From positions 1 to 64,000 of the forward strand of contig NZ_JALTON010000054.1 of the NCBI RefSeq assembly GCF_027000115.1: 64,000 nt of DNA, in the 5' to 3' direction. Of the stretch, positions 29,581 through 39,546 are shown piece by piece. This DNA comes from Thiohalobacter sp. (GTDB taxonomy: Bacteria > Pseudomonadota > Gammaproteobacteria > Thiohalobacterales > Thiohalobacteraceae). The notes under the pieces were generated by a model. It ran no database searches. It was not told the origin of the DNA and worked only from the letters and a program-made list of their open reading frames with translations. Every line of letters begins with the position of its first letter. The first letter of the stretch is position 1. Made by a program: the position numbers and the translations under genes.

Positions 29581-29747
29581 TCCCCGGCGCCGGCACAAGG
29601 CGTCTTGCCATGCGCCTTCGAAACGCAAGGGGCCGAAACGGCCCACTCGTCCGGATTCGGCAGGCGCTCGTCGGTGCCGGCGTGACCAGGCCGCCGGAAG
29701 CACCTAGACTCCCCTGAAACAACCGGCAACGACCGGGGAGGGGCACC

Positions 29748-30209
29748 ATGAGCGAGGGTTTTCTTGTCGCGCGGGCGGACTGGGAGGCCGACCGCTCGGC
29801 CATCCGCCGCATCCGCGAACAGGTCTTCGTCCACGAACTTCAGGTTCCCGCGGAGCTGGAATGGGACGGGCTGGACGCCGACTGCGTGCACCTGCTGGCC
29901 TACGACATGGAGGGCCGGGCCATCGCCACTGCACGCATGCAGGCCAATGGCCACATCGGCCGCATGGCGGTGCTCGCCGAGTGGCGGGGACAGGGCGTGG
30001 GCAGCGCCCTGCTGCTGACCCTGCTGGAGCTGGCCGGCGAACACGGCCTGGAGGAGGTCTTCCTCAACGCCCAGACCCAGGCCGCGCCCTTCTATCATCG
30101 CCATGGTTTCATCGCCGAGGCCGAACCCTTCGAGGAAGGGGGCATTCCGCATCTGCGCATGTCCCGCTTCTGCGCCGATCCCGCAGCCACCAGCGCGCTG
30201 GGCGAATGA
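29748..30209 (+). CDS. GNAT-family N-acetyltransferase
   Basis: A 153-residue GNAT protein, preceded by a strong GGGGAGGGG ribosome site. The acetyl-CoA loop reads E-W-R-G-Q-G-V-G-S-A-L near residue 84. The N-terminal R-R-I-R-E-Q-V-F-V-H-E-L-Q-V-P and the C-terminal F-Y-H-R-H-G-F are usual for the ElaA/YitI-like subgroup. The substrate is unknown. Its stop overlaps the next start as ATGA, so it is the first gene of a four-gene run. Confidence 0.88.
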   Translation: MSEGFLVARADWEADRSAIRRIREQVFVHELQVPAELEWDGLDADCVHLLAYDMEGRAIATARMQANGHIGRMAVLAEWRGQGVGSALLLTLLELAGEHGLEEVFLNAQTQAAPFYHRHGFIAEAEPFEEGGIPHLRMSRFCADPAATSALGE

Positions 30210-30733
30210 TCGCACTGGCCGAGGCCGATCCGGCCGAGCTCGAGCTGGGCTACTTCGATCAGCCCCTGAGGCTGACCGATCGCAGTGACAACCAGACCGC
30301 CGTGGATCTGCTGCTGGGGCAGGCACGGCAGCGAGTCGAACTCTTCACCCCGGACATGGAACCCTGGCTGTACGACCGCGGCGAAGTGGTCGAGGCCCTC
30401 AACCGGCTGGTGCTGCGTTCCCGCCACGGCCGGGTGCGCGTACTCACCATCGATACCGAGCGCGCCATCAAGGACGGCCACCGCCTGATCGAACTGGCGC
30501 GGCGCCTGTCCAGCTACATCGAGATCCGGCGCGTGCACGAGGACTACCGCGACACCCCGGAGACCTTTCTGCTCGCCGACGACGCCGGCATGCTCCGCCG
30601 CCCGGTGTCGGGCCGCCCGGAGGGACAACTGCTGCTGCGGATTCCCATGGAAGTGCGGCAGAAGCGCGCCTGGTTCGACGAGGTCTGGGAACGGAGCACT
30701 GTCGATCCCCAGTTCAGGCGGCTATATTTGTAG
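30206..30733 (+). CDS. DUF7931-like protein
   Basis: A 175-residue soluble protein translationally coupled to the GNAT gene. It resembles the domain now called DUF7931, found beside or fused to such acetyltransferases in other gammaproteobacteria. The layout (V-D-L-L-L...V-E-L-F-T-P-D, then R-V-L-T-I-D, then G-H-R-L-I-E-L-A-R-R-L) recalls the phospholipase-D fold, but no HKD catalytic motif is present. The family assignment is tentative and the function unknown. Confidence 0.7.
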   Translation: MIALAEADPAELELGYFDQPLRLTDRSDNQTAVDLLLGQARQRVELFTPDMEPWLYDRGEVVEALNRLVLRSRHGRVRVLTIDTERAIKDGHRLIELARRLSSYIEIRRVHEDYRDTPETFLLADDAGMLRRPVSGRPEGQLLLRIPMEVRQKRAWFDEVWERSTVDPQFRRLYL

Positions 30734-30735
30734 CT

Positions 30736-31542
30736 ATGCCTGTCCCAGCCATGCTGCTCGCGGTCTTCCTCTGCCTCCCCCTGGCCCCGTCCCTCGCCCA
30801 GGGCAGCCTGACCCTGATCGACCTCCGGCACCGGCAGGCAGAGGAAATCATCCCCATCCTTGAACCCCACCTCGACGAGGGCGAGGGCCTGAGCGGCAGC
30901 GGCAACCGGCTGGTGCTGCGCGCCTCGCCGGAGCGGGCCGCCGAGCTGCGGCAACTGATCCGGCAACTCGATACCGAACGGCGCCAGCTGCGCATCAGCG
31001 TGCGACGCGGCCGCCTCGAAAGCAGCCAGCGCGGCGAGCTGTCCGGCGGCGCCGAGGTCGAACTCGAGGAAGGCGGCAGCGCGGTGGATGCGCAACTGCG
31101 GATACTGGAGACCGCCGAAAAACGGCGCGACCGTCACACCCAGAGCCTGCTCGCGCTCGAAGGCACACCCGTGTACATCCGGGAGGGGGTCGCTTTCCCC
31201 GTGGCCACCCGGCGCCAGGTGGTCACGCCCGAGGGCCTCGTGGTCACCGACCGGGTCGAATACATGGACACCTTCGCCGGCTTTCATGCCCTCGCACGGG
31301 TTCAGGGTGACGAGGTCGTCGTTCGCATCAGCCCCTCGCGGGAACGGCTTTCGCCCGAAGGCGGGGGGCGCATCGAGCACGAGGCGCTGGTAACCGAGGT
31401 CCGCGGCCCCCTGGGAAGCTGGCTGGCCATCGCCGAAACCGGCGCGCGGCAGCGCGAGGCTGGACGCGGCATGCGGCATCGCACCCGGATCCGGGCCAGT
31501 GACGGTCAGGCGCTCTGGATCAAGGTCGAGCTGGCGCAATGA
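30736..31542 (+). CDS. Periplasmic secretin-N (NolW-like) domain protein
   Basis: A 268-residue precursor with a signal peptide of about 21 residues. The mature N-terminus, L-T-L-I-D-L-R-H-R-Q-A-E-E-I-I-P-I-L-E-P through R-L-V-L-R-A-S-P-E, is the short N1/NolW fold of type II/III secretins, followed by a stalk-like region. No outer-membrane secretin barrel is present, so this is not a full secretin. It begins two bases after the DUF7931-like gene. It may interact with a cell-envelope complex; its partner is unknown. Confidence 0.78.
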   Translation: MPVPAMLLAVFLCLPLAPSLAQGSLTLIDLRHRQAEEIIPILEPHLDEGEGLSGSGNRLVLRASPERAAELRQLIRQLDTERRQLRISVRRGRLESSQRGELSGGAEVELEEGGSAVDAQLRILETAEKRRDRHTQSLLALEGTPVYIREGVAFPVATRRQVVTPEGLVVTDRVEYMDTFAGFHALARVQGDEVVVRISPSRERLSPEGGGRIEHEALVTEVRGPLGSWLAIAETGARQREAGRGMRHRTRIRASDGQALWIKVELAQ

Positions 31543-31591
31543 GCCGCATAGCGCTCCCGCAACCCGTACACCCGCACCGGCAAGACCGCCC

Positions 31592-31822
31592 GTGACGACA
31601 CGCACACTGCGTTTCCGGCTGGACATTCCTGCCGACGAATACCTCTACTACTACCGAGGCACCGCGCGCGAGGTACTGGCCACCACCGAGGATGGACTGC
31701 GGGTGCGCTTCCCCGCCGGGGCGTTGCAGCCCCACGTCACCCACGACGGCATTCATGGCTGGTTCGAGATCGAGTTCGATGCCGAACACAGGTTGCGCGG
31801 ACTGCATCGCGTATCGGACTGA
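31592..31822 (+). CDS. DUF2835 family protein
   Basis: The GTG at 31592 begins V-T-T-R-T-L-R-F-R-L-D-I and gives 76 residues. The family pattern is clear: Y-L-Y-Y-Y-R-G-T-A-R-E-V, then R-F-P-A-G-A-L-Q-P-H-V-T-H-D-G-I-H-G-W-F. No function is established for DUF2835. It lies 49 bp after the secretin-like gene on the same strand and is the last gene of the run. Confidence 0.88.
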   Translation: MTTRTLRFRLDIPADEYLYYYRGTAREVLATTEDGLRVRFPAGALQPHVTHDGIHGWFEIEFDAEHRLRGLHRVSD

Positions 31823-31851
31823 CCCCGCGCTCGCGATCCCCCGCAAAGGAA

Positions 31852-32373
31852 TCAGTCCACCTGCTCCGGACCCACGTTGATCCCGATCGACAGCCGCAGC
31901 CGGTCACTCCGGTTGACCGTGACCTCGTGAGGCAGGTCGGGCGGGAACAGGACCATGCGTCCTGCCCGCGGTTCGATGCGTGCGGGCGGATCACCCAGCA
32001 GCAGATCGCCGGAACCCGGAGACACCTGGACATAGTAGACCGCCGACATCAGTTCATCGTCGTCATCGTGGGTATGCGGCAGCGTCCGCTGTCCGGGCTC
32101 CATGGCATTGAACCAGAAGCCCGCGCGCAACGGGAAATCGATGCCGAGCAGCGCCTGCGTCTCGCGCACGGCCAGCGCCAGCACCGCCTCGATGGCGGGC
32201 AGCCGCTGGCGCGGGACGTAGAGATTCTCGTAGCGCCCCTCCAGCCAGTGGCTGCGGCGCAGGTCCGGGGCGTCGCGCGCGGCGAGGAAGCCCGCCAGCA
32301 GGGCGCGATTGACGGCGACGTGGCCGGGCAGTTCGACCAGGCGACAAGCAGATGGAAGGAGCGCCGAATTCAT
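31852..32373 (-). CDS. Probable 2-oxoglutarate/Fe(II)-dependent oxygenase
   Basis: A 173-residue double-stranded beta-helix protein. The iron triad is predicted as H102-x-D104 (in H-T-H-D-D) and H149 (in P-H-E-V), with R158 or R160 in D-R-L-R-L-S-I as the 2-oxoglutarate ligand. That order and spacing match small 2OG-Fe(II) oxygenases. The substrate is unknown; protein or small-molecule hydroxylation is possible. It is convergent with the DUF2835 gene and lies downstream of recJ. Confidence 0.78.
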   Translation of the reverse strand: MNSALLPSACRLVELPGHVAVNRALLAGFLAARDAPDLRRSHWLEGRYENLYVPRQRLPAIEAVLALAVRETQALLGIDFPLRAGFWFNAMEPGQRTLPHTHDDDDELMSAVYYVQVSPGSGDLLLGDPPARIEPRAGRMVLFPPDLPHEVTVNRSDRLRLSIGINVGPEQVD

Positions 32374-32413
32374 CGCGCCATTGTACTATTGCATCGGTAC
32401 GGAAGAAGAAGGG

Positions 32414-34126
32414 TCAGAGAATGGCCTCAACCACCAGCTGCAGGGACTCCGCGCCGCGCCATTCGTTGACATCCAGACGATAGACCAGCGCCAGTTCCTC
32501 GCCCGGCGCGACGGCGTGCTCCGCCTGATTGAAGGCGATCGCATCCAGGGGCTGTCCCCCCGCCTCCAGCGTCAGCTTGAGATGACGCTCGCCGACGATG
32601 CGCGACGAACGCACCCGGAAACGGCCTTCGAAGCTGGGCTCCGGGAAGCCCTGCCCCCAGGGACCGGCGCGACGCAGGGCGTGGGCCGTTTCCAGCGTAA
32701 GCTCTTCCTCGGCCAGCTCGCCATCCGTGTGCAGCACTTCGTGCAGATCGTCGGCATCCAGCCGCCGTGCGGCCTCGGCATCGAAGGCCTCGCGGAAGGC
32801 CTCGAAGGCATCTTCTCCCAGGCTCAGGCCGGCGGCCATGGCATGGCCGCCGAACTTGCGGATCAGCCCCGGGTGCCGCTTGTCGACGGCGTCCAGCGCA
32901 TCGCGGATATGGAAACCGGGAATGGAACGCGCGGAACCCTTGAGTTCGCCGTTGCCGGCGTGGGCGAAGGCGACCACCGGCCGGTGCCAGGCCTCACGGA
33001 CGCGGGCGGCGAGGATACCGATCACGCCCTGGTGCCAGTCGGGCCGGTACAGCGCGACCCCGGTCGGCAGCTCGCGCGCTTCGTCGAGGTGCAGGGCCTC
33101 GAGTTCGGCCAGGGCCTGGGCCTTCATGTCGGCCTCGATCTCCCGCCGCTCGCGGTTCAGCGCATCGAGCCGGCCGGCGATGTCCCGCGCCGCGCCCGGG
33201 TCATTCGCGAGCAGACACTCGATGCCCAGCGACATGTCCTCCAACCGGCCAGCGGCATTGAGCCTCGGTCCTGCGACGAACCCCAGGTCGGTGGCCACGA
33301 CACGGGCCGGGTCCCGACGACCGACCTCGAGCAGGGCGAGAATGCCCGGCGCCGCCTTGCGCGCACGGATGCGGCGCAGGCCCTGTTCCACCAGGATGCG
33401 GTTGTTGCGGTCGAGCGGCACCACGTCGGCGACCGTGCCCAGCGCCACCAGGTCCAGCAGCTCGGCCAGGTTGGGTTCGGCCCGCCCCCGGCCGAACCAG
33501 CCGCGGGCACGCAGTTCGGCGCGCACACCCAGCAGCAGGTAGAAGGCGACGCCGACCCCGGCGAGGTACTTGCTGGGGAACGGATTGTCCGGCAGGTTGG
33601 GATTGACGATGGCATCGGCCGCCGGCAGCCGCGCGCCGGGCAGGTGGTGATCGGTGACAATGACCTGCATGCCGGCCGCGCGTGCCGCGTCGACGCCGGC
33701 GACACTGGCCACGCCGTTGTCCACCGTCAGCAGCAGATCGGGCGAACGCCCGGCCGCCACGGCAACGATCTCCGGCGTCAGTCCGTAGCCGAACTCGAAG
33801 CGGTTGGGCACCAGATACTCGATGCGCGCGAGCCCCAGCGCCCGCAGGCCGCGCAGACAGAGGGCAACGCTGGTGGCGCCATCGGCGTCGAAATCACCGA
33901 TGACGGTCACTGCGCGATCCTCGGTAACGGCATCGGCCAGCAGCGTCACGGCACGATCGAGTCCGCCCATTTCCTCGGGCCGGAGCAGGTGCCCGAGGCC
34001 CAGATCGAGCAGCTCGCCACGATCGACGCCACGCGCCGCGTACACCCGCCGCAGCACCGGCGGCAGCGCCGCCGGCAAGGCCTCGGGATCGGCAAGCAGC
34101 GGCCGCCGTTCCACCCGCGGCGTCAT
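32414..34126 (-). CDS. recJ: Single-stranded-DNA-specific exonuclease RecJ
   Basis: A 5'-3' exonuclease of recombination and mismatch repair. The ATG at 34126 (M-T-P-R-V-E-R-R-P) gives 570 residues; it overlaps the upstream gene's stop as ATGA. The DHH-family active site is visible as G-D-F-D-A-D-G-A-T-S and T-D-H-H-L-P. The DHHA1 signature ends in K-G-S-A-R-S near residue 390 and G-G-H-A-M-A-A-G near 430. Confidence 0.96.
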   Translation of the reverse strand: MTPRVERRPLLADPEALPAALPPVLRRVYAARGVDRGELLDLGLGHLLRPEEMGGLDRAVTLLADAVTEDRAVTVIGDFDADGATSVALCLRGLRALGLARIEYLVPNRFEFGYGLTPEIVAVAAGRSPDLLLTVDNGVASVAGVDAARAAGMQVIVTDHHLPGARLPAADAIVNPNLPDNPFPSKYLAGVGVAFYLLLGVRAELRARGWFGRGRAEPNLAELLDLVALGTVADVVPLDRNNRILVEQGLRRIRARKAAPGILALLEVGRRDPARVVATDLGFVAGPRLNAAGRLEDMSLGIECLLANDPGAARDIAGRLDALNRERREIEADMKAQALAELEALHLDEARELPTGVALYRPDWHQGVIGILAARVREAWHRPVVAFAHAGNGELKGSARSIPGFHIRDALDAVDKRHPGLIRKFGGHAMAAGLSLGEDAFEAFREAFDAEAARRLDADDLHEVLHTDGELAEEELTLETAHALRRAGPWGQGFPEPSFEGRFRVRSSRIVGERHLKLTLEAGGQPLDAIAFNQAEHAVAPGEELALVYRLDVNEWRGAESLQLVVEAIL

Positions 34127-35154
34127 GCCGCCTCTCCCAGCCATTGCGCCAGCGGCCGCGGCCGCCGCCACAGGCGCAGCGCATCAACCCGGCGAAGCAA
34201 CAACTGCCGGCCGCGGCCATCCAGCAGCCGCAGCGCGCGCAGCCGGCCCCGCATCAGCGCCGACGCCAGCGGCGTGAACCACTCCCGTTCCAGCATTTCC
34301 AGCACTTCCAGCCAGTCCTCGAAGCGGCCGTAGGCCCAGGCCGCCTCCGCGTGCCCCAGCCACACCAGATGCCGCCCGCCGCCCCTGCGCGCCAGCCATT
34401 CGCGCGCATCGGCCGGCAGGTCGTGGCGCTCGATCCCGGCATGCCGCGCCCAGCCGATCCACACCGGCTCGTCGCTCCACAGGCCATCCAGTGCGCTCAC
34501 CGCCGCCGCGGGACACAGCGACGCCTCGCCCCAGGCCCAGAGGCCACTGATGACGGGACGCCCGGCCGCCAGCCGCGCCTCGTTCACGGGATGCGCGAAG
34601 AACAGCATCTGGATCTCGTTCAGCAGTGCGCGCCACCCGGGATCGCTGGCCACCGGCGGCTCGCGCCCCAGCACGGCGGTCAGGGGCGGCAGGCCCGGTC
34701 CCTGCGTCTCCCGGTGGTGGAGATACCAGCGCGCCGGCCGCGCCGCCTCCAGCCGCAGGCCCTGGGGTTCGAAGTGGCGATTGAAGGCCTCGACCAGGGC
34801 CTCGGCCTCCTCCGGCTCGATGGCGAGCGTCTCCGGGCCGAACAGCAACAGCCGGTCACGATCGGCGCGCAGATGCACGGGTTCGGCACAGAGGACACCG
34901 GCAGGTGGGGCGTCGCCCAGATCGGCAAGATGGCACAACCCGGCGAGACTCGGCCCTGCGCCGGGCTCGCCGAGCCAGTCGTCGGGCAGGCGCGGCCCCC
35001 GCTCAAGCCGGCCGCGTGCCAGCCAGCGCTCGAGCACCGGCAGGCGCGTGCCGCAGCCGGCCGCCATGCCCCCGGGCCAGGGGCCCAGCAGGCCGGGGAC
35101 GACCAGCGTCAGATCGGCTGCGGTGGTCACGGGCGCAGTCGCGCCCTCAGTCAC
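34123..35154 (-). CDS. RpfE-like conserved protein upstream of recJ
   Basis: A 343-residue soluble protein with a GTG start overlapping thrC by eight bases and a stop overlapping recJ by four. It matches the uncharacterised COG4255/RpfE group found next to recJ in Xanthomonas and other gammaproteobacteria. The N-terminal [11 protein letters not shown] region has made it be annotated as phosphoglycerate mutase-like elsewhere, but I see no conserved mutase active site. Its role is unknown. The tight coupling hints at a link with RecJ or simply polar operon structure. Confidence 0.72.
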   Translation of the reverse strand: MTEGATAPVTTAADLTLVVPGLLGPWPGGMAAGCGTRLPVLERWLARGRLERGPRLPDDWLGEPGAGPSLAGLCHLADLGDAPPAGVLCAEPVHLRADRDRLLLFGPETLAIEPEEAEALVEAFNRHFEPQGLRLEAARPARWYLHHRETQGPGLPPLTAVLGREPPVASDPGWRALLNEIQMLFFAHPVNEARLAAGRPVISGLWAWGEASLCPAAAVSALDGLWSDEPVWIGWARHAGIERHDLPADAREWLARRGGGRHLVWLGHAEAAWAYGRFEDWLEVLEMLEREWFTPLASALMRGRLRALRLLDGRGRQLLLRRVDALRLWRRPRPLAQWLGEAA

Positions 35155-36235
35155 TCATGTTGCCGAGGATGGCGTCGCGCACCGCATCCAGCGTGGCGTC
35201 GATGGTGACCACGCCGCCGTCCGACTCGCACTGGCGAATGGCCGTGTCCGGGTCCTTGAGGCCGTGACCGGTCAGGGTGCAGACCACAGTACTGCCCTCG
35301 GGGATCTTGCCGCTGCGGATGTCGCGCAGTGCTCCGGCCAGCGAGGTCGCCGAGGCCGGCTCGCAGAACACCCCTTCCTTGCGGGTGAGCAGCTTCTGCG
35401 CGGCCAGGATCTCCTCGTCGCTGCACTCGTCGAACCAGCCGTCGGATTCCTTCTGTGCCACCCAGGCCTTGTCCCAGGACTGGGGATGGCCGATGCGGAT
35501 GGCCGTGGCCACCGTCTCCGGATTGTCGACCATGTGCCCGCGCAGGAAGGGCGCGGCGCCGGCCGCCTGGTAACCGACCATGCGCGGCCGCTCGTTGACG
35601 ATGCCGTGCTCGAAGTATTCGGTGTAGCCCATCCAGTGTGCGGTGATGTTGCCGGCGTTGCCCACCGGCAGACAGTGGAAGTCGGGCGCGCGTTCCAGCT
35701 CCTCGATGATCTCGAAGGCCGCGGTCTTCTGGCCCTGCAGGCGATAGGGATTGATGGAGTTCACGATGGTCACCGGCGCCGATTCGGCGACGTCCTTGAC
35801 CAGTTGCATGCCCTCGTCGAAGTTGCCGCGAATCTGCAATACCACGGCGCCGTGGATCATGGCCTGGGCCAGCTTGCCCATGGCGATCTTGCCCTCGGGA
35901 ATGAGCACGAAGGCGGTGATGCCCGCGCGCGCTGCATAGGCCGCGGCCGCCGCCGAGGTATTGCCGGTGGAGGCGCAGATGATGGCCTTGCTGCCATCCT
36001 CCACCGCCTTGGTCACGGCCATGGTCATGCCACGATCCTTGAACGAGCCGGTGGGGTTGAGGCCCTCGTACTTGACGTAGATGTCCACCTCCTTGCCGAG
36101 CTCGCGCGGAATGTTGTTCAGCCGGATCAGCGGCGTGTTGCCCTCGCCGAGACTGATGATGCGCGTGTCGTCGTGAATGGGCAGACGATCGCGGTACTTC
36201 TCGATCAGTCCGGTGTAACGGGGTCGGAATGGCAT
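35147..36235 (-). CDS. thrC: Threonine synthase
   Basis: PLP enzyme converting O-phosphohomoserine to threonine. It has 362 residues, the short class typical of Pseudomonas-like and Gram-positive enzymes. The PLP lysine lies in [10 protein letters not shown] near residue 66, and A-S-T-G-N-T-S-A-A follows. Together with hom 151 bp upstream it forms the last part of threonine synthesis from homoserine. Repeat copy D lies in that gap. Confidence 0.96.
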   Translation of the reverse strand: MPFRPRYTGLIEKYRDRLPIHDDTRIISLGEGNTPLIRLNNIPRELGKEVDIYVKYEGLNPTGSFKDRGMTMAVTKAVEDGSKAIICASTGNTSAAAAAYAARAGITAFVLIPEGKIAMGKLAQAMIHGAVVLQIRGNFDEGMQLVKDVAESAPVTIVNSINPYRLQGQKTAAFEIIEELERAPDFHCLPVGNAGNITAHWMGYTEYFEHGIVNERPRMVGYQAAGAAPFLRGHMVDNPETVATAIRIGHPQSWDKAWVAQKESDGWFDECSDEEILAAQKLLTRKEGVFCEPASATSLAGALRDIRSGKIPEGSTVVCTLTGHGLKDPDTAIRQCESDGGVVTIDATLDAVRDAILGNMSD

Positions 36236-36267
36236 GGCTGTTCCTCTGTTCGTTGTCTACGGGGATC

Positions 36268-36381
36268 GATGGCCACGATACCCACGGAATCCACTGAAGG
36301 GCGCCAGCAAATCATGGTGTCGCCCGGACCGTATATGAAGGAATGGAAGCCTCCCTGGATTCAGTGGATTCCGTGGCCATC
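36268..36381. repeat. Intergenic inverted-repeat element, copy D (hom/thrC)
   Basis: About 114 bp with inverted arms. The left arm (36268 on) reads GATGGCCACG, six extra bases, then CACGGAATCCACTGAA. The right arm ends TTCAGTGGATTCCGTGGCCATC (36360-36381). The arms share the CCACGGAAT word with the other copies but not the GAAGAGCGCC end, so it is a diverged member of the family. No coding frame lies inside. Confidence 0.6.
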
Positions 36382-36386
36382 CCCCC

Positions 36387-37700
36387 TCACGCATTCAGAT
36401 GTTCCAGGCGAATGCGGGTAACGGACCCACACACGGCATCCAGTGCCTCGATCCGGCCGATGGCCTGGTTCATCTGGCCCTCGCGCACCCGGTGGGTGAG
36501 CATGATGATGGGTACTTCCGCAGCGTCGCCGACCGGCTCCTTTTGCAGGATGGCCTCGATGCTGATGCCGAGATCGCCGAGGATGCGGGTGATCTCGGCC
36601 AGCACGCCGGGGCGGTCAGCAGCGCACAGCCGCAGATAGTAGGCGGTCTCGATGTCGTCCATGCCCAGCACCGGCAGGTCGGACAGGGCGTCGGGCTGGA
36701 AGGCCAGATGCGGCACCCGGTTTTCGGGGTCTGCGGTCAGCACGCGGGTGACATCAACGATGTCGGCAACCACGGCCGAGGCCGTCGGCTCGGCACCGGC
36801 GCCGGCACCGTAATAGAGGGTGGGTCCGACGGCATCACCCTTGACCAGCACGGCGTTCATCACACCGTCGACATTGGCGATCAGCCGGCGCTCGGGGATC
36901 AGGGTCGGATGCACGCGCATCTCCACCCCGGCCTCGGTCTTGCGCGCGAAACCGAGATGCTTGATGCGATAGCCGAGCTGTTCCGCGTATTCGACATCCG
37001 CGCGGGTGATGCGCGAGATACCCTCGGTGGAGCACTTGTCGAACTGCAGCGGAATGCCGAAGGCCAGCGAGGCGAGAATGGTGAGCTTGTGCGCGGCATC
37101 GATGCCCTCGACATCGAAGGTCGGGTCGGCCTCGGCATAGCCCAGCGCCTGGGCCTCCTTCAACACCTCCTCGAAGTCACGGCCCTTGTCGCGCATTTCG
37201 GTGAGGATGAAATTGCCGGTACCGTTGATGATGCCGGCCAGCCATTCGATGCGGTTGGCGGCCAGACCCTCGCGCACCGCCTTGATGACCGGAATGCCAC
37301 CACCGACCGCGGCCTCGAAGGCCACCATCACGCCCCGCTGCTGTGCGGCGGCAAAGATCTCGTTGCCGTGCATGGCAATCAGGGCCTTGTTGGCCGTGAC
37401 CACATGCTTGCCGTTTTCGATGGCCTTGAGTACCAGCTCGCGCGCGGGCGAATAGCCCCCGATCAGTTCCACGACGATATCGATCGAGGGATCGTCGACC
37501 ACCGCGAAGGCGTCGTCGGTGACATCGATATCGGCAATGCCGGGCAGCCGTTCCGGATCGAAGTCGCGCGCCGCGGCACGGCTGATCTCGATGCCCCGCC
37601 CCGCGCGCCGGGCGATCTCCTGTGCATTGCGGCGCAGCACGTTGAAGGTGCCGCCACCCACGGTTCCCAGGCCCAGCAGGCCCACCTTGACCGGATTCAC
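36387..37700 (-). CDS. hom: Homoserine dehydrogenase
   Basis: Reduces aspartate semialdehyde to homoserine for threonine and methionine. The 437-residue protein has a GTG start overlapping the aminotransferase stop as GTGA. The NAD(P) site is G-L-G-T-V-G-G-G-T, followed by the catalytic-domain signature with G-T-x-N-F-I. A C-terminal ACT domain (about 350-430) suggests feedback control, usually by threonine. The enzyme is monofunctional, with no fused aspartokinase. Confidence 0.95.
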   Translation of the reverse strand: MNPVKVGLLGLGTVGGGTFNVLRRNAQEIARRAGRGIEISRAAARDFDPERLPGIADIDVTDDAFAVVDDPSIDIVVELIGGYSPARELVLKAIENGKHVVTANKALIAMHGNEIFAAAQQRGVMVAFEAAVGGGIPVIKAVREGLAANRIEWLAGIINGTGNFILTEMRDKGRDFEEVLKEAQALGYAEADPTFDVEGIDAAHKLTILASLAFGIPLQFDKCSTEGISRITRADVEYAEQLGYRIKHLGFARKTEAGVEMRVHPTLIPERRLIANVDGVMNAVLVKGDAVGPTLYYGAGAGAEPTASAVVADIVDVTRVLTADPENRVPHLAFQPDALSDLPVLGMDDIETAYYLRLCAADRPGVLAEITRILGDLGISIEAILQKEPVGDAAEVPIIMLTHRVREGQMNQAIGRIEALDAVCGSVTRIRLEHLNA

Positions 37701-38911
37701 GTTGTCTCTCCCCCACTGGCTTCCGCCAGCCTTGCGTCTTTGCGAAACATTTCCCGGATGCCGCGCACGGCCTGCCGGGTGCGATGTTCGTTCTCGATCA
37801 GGCCGAAGCGCACATGGTCGTCGCCGTAGTCACCGAAACCGATACCCGGAGACACGGCCACCTTGGCCTCGGCCAGCAGCTTCTTGGAAAATTCCAGTGA
37901 CCCCAGGTGGCGGTATTGCTCCGGAATGGGTGCCCATACAAACATGGTCGCCTTGGGCTTTTCCACCTGCCAGCCAACGGAGTTGAGGCCGTCGCAAAGC
38001 ACATCGCGGCGACTGCGGTACATGTCGCGGATCTCGGCCACACAGTCCTGCGGCCCTTCCAGCGCGGTGATGGCAGCGACCTGGATGGGCGTGAACATGC
38101 CGTAATCGAGATAGGACTTCATGCGCGCCAGTGCCGACACCAGTGTCTCGTTGCCGACCATGAAACCGACCCGCCAGCCCGGCATGTTGTAGCTCTTGGA
38201 CAGCGAGAAGAACTCGACCGCGACATCCATGGCGCCCGGCACCTGAAGAATGGAGGGGGCCACATAGCCGTCGAACACCAGGTCGGCGTAGGCCAGGTCC
38301 TGCACCACCCAGATCTCATGCTCGCGCGCGATCGCCACCACCCGCTCGAAGAAATCCAGTTCGACGCACTGGGTGGTCGGATTGCCCGGAAAGTTGAGCA
38401 CCAGCATCTTGGGCTTGGGCCAGGAGTCCTTGATCGCCTTTTCCAGCTCGACGAAGAAGTCGATGCCCTCCACCAGCGGCACGTGACGGATGTCGGCGCC
38501 GGCGATGACGAAGCCGTAGGGATGAATGGGATAGGCCGGGTTGGGCACCAGTACGGCATCGCCCGGACCCACGGTGGCCAGCGCCAGATGCGCCAGGCCT
38601 TCCTTGGAGCCGATGGTCACGATGGCATGGCGTTCCGGGTCCAGCACCACGTCGTAGCGGTTGCGGTACCAGTTGCAGATGGCACGGCGCAGGCGCGGGA
38701 TGCCCCGCGAGAGCGAATAGCGGTGGGTGTCCTTGCGCTGCGCCGCCTCCACCAGCTTGTCGACGATGTGCTGGGGCGTCGGCTGGTCGGGATTGCCCAT
38801 GCCGAAATCGATGATGTCCTCGCCACGCGCCCGGGCCCGGGCCTTGAGCTCGTTGACGATATTGAACACATAGGGCGGCAAGCGCTTGATTCTTGGGAAT
38901 TCTTCGAACAA
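37697..38911 (-). CDS. alaC: Alanine-synthesising aminotransferase (AlaC-like)
   Basis: A class I PLP aminotransferase of 404 residues, close to glutamate-pyruvate transaminase AlaC. The TTG start at 38911 yields [16 protein letters not shown], the known family N-terminus; no better start lies upstream. The PLP lysine is in [11 protein letters not shown] near residue 240. It heads an alaC-hom-thrC run with 4-bp and short gaps. Some relatives were annotated as diaminopimelate aminotransferases, so the substrate is probable, not certain. Confidence 0.88.
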   Translation of the reverse strand: MFEEFPRIKRLPPYVFNIVNELKARARARGEDIIDFGMGNPDQPTPQHIVDKLVEAAQRKDTHRYSLSRGIPRLRRAICNWYRNRYDVVLDPERHAIVTIGSKEGLAHLALATVGPGDAVLVPNPAYPIHPYGFVIAGADIRHVPLVEGIDFFVELEKAIKDSWPKPKMLVLNFPGNPTTQCVELDFFERVVAIAREHEIWVVQDLAYADLVFDGYVAPSILQVPGAMDVAVEFFSLSKSYNMPGWRVGFMVGNETLVSALARMKSYLDYGMFTPIQVAAITALEGPQDCVAEIRDMYRSRRDVLCDGLNSVGWQVEKPKATMFVWAPIPEQYRHLGSLEFSKKLLAEAKVAVSPGIGFGDYGDDHVRFGLIENEHRTRQAVRGIREMFRKDARLAEASGGETT

Positions 38912-39107
38912 GTCTGGACGCTCGACTGGTGCGGTGAACGAGGCCGGGCCGGAACCCGGATCAAGCGCTGCAATTTACTGAAAACCCCCCGGGGATACAA
39001 GCGCGGACGCCGTACATTCTTGCGGAAAGCGACTGAAAATTCGGTGCTTTTGATCCATCTCCCCGATGGCCCTTTGGCCACCCGCGCACGCCTGCTAACC
39101 TTGTGCC

Positions 39108-39479
39108 ATGCACTTCGCCGAGGATCACAACATTGGCCGTTACCGGATCCGCAGCTATCGTCCCGGCGAGCTGCGCGTGAACGAGGAAACCTACCGCAGC
39201 AGCCTGTTGCTGGGTGTCGACGCGCTGCTTACCGACTGGCCGCCGCGCTGCCTCGACGAGCTGCGACCGGAACACCTGCAAACCCTGGCCGAGTGGCAAC
39301 CCGATCTGGTGCTGCTGGGCACCGGTGCCCGCCAGCGGTTTCCCGCCGCGGCACTGCTCGCCCCGCTGTACCAGGCGGGCATCGGGGTGGAGGTCATGGA
39401 TACCGGCGCCGCCTGCCGCACCTACAATGTGCTGGTCGCCGAGGACCGCCGCGTGGCCGCCGCCCTGCTCATCGACTGA
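39108..39479 (+). CDS. Mth938-like domain protein (DUF498/NDUFAF3-like)
   Basis: A 123-residue protein of the Mth938 fold. Family hallmarks are the Y-R-I-R-S-Y-R-P-G-E-L opening and D-L-V-L-L-G-T-G-A-R-Q-R-F-P, then G-I-G-V-E-V-M-D-T-G-A-A-C-R-T-Y-N-V-L near the end. The mitochondrial relative NDUFAF3 assists complex I assembly; bacterial function is unknown. It is divergent from alaC. Confidence 0.88.
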   Translation: MHFAEDHNIGRYRIRSYRPGELRVNEETYRSSLLLGVDALLTDWPPRCLDELRPEHLQTLAEWQPDLVLLGTGARQRFPAAALLAPLYQAGIGVEVMDTGAACRTYNVLVAEDRRVAAALLID

Positions 39480-39546
39480 CCCCCTCCCCGCCGGTCACCG
39501 TTCGCGCGGGCGCCACCTGTCTGTCCACGGCAGTCCCGAACAGGCA

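Noticed and set aside
30736-31542. Complete type II secretion secretin
   Set aside because: Only the N-terminal small domain is present; no barrel and no other gsp genes are nearby.
32309-34333. 674-codon plus-strand frame opposite recJ
   Set aside because: It is fully antisense to recJ, has low-complexity Q/G/R-rich composition, and matches no family.
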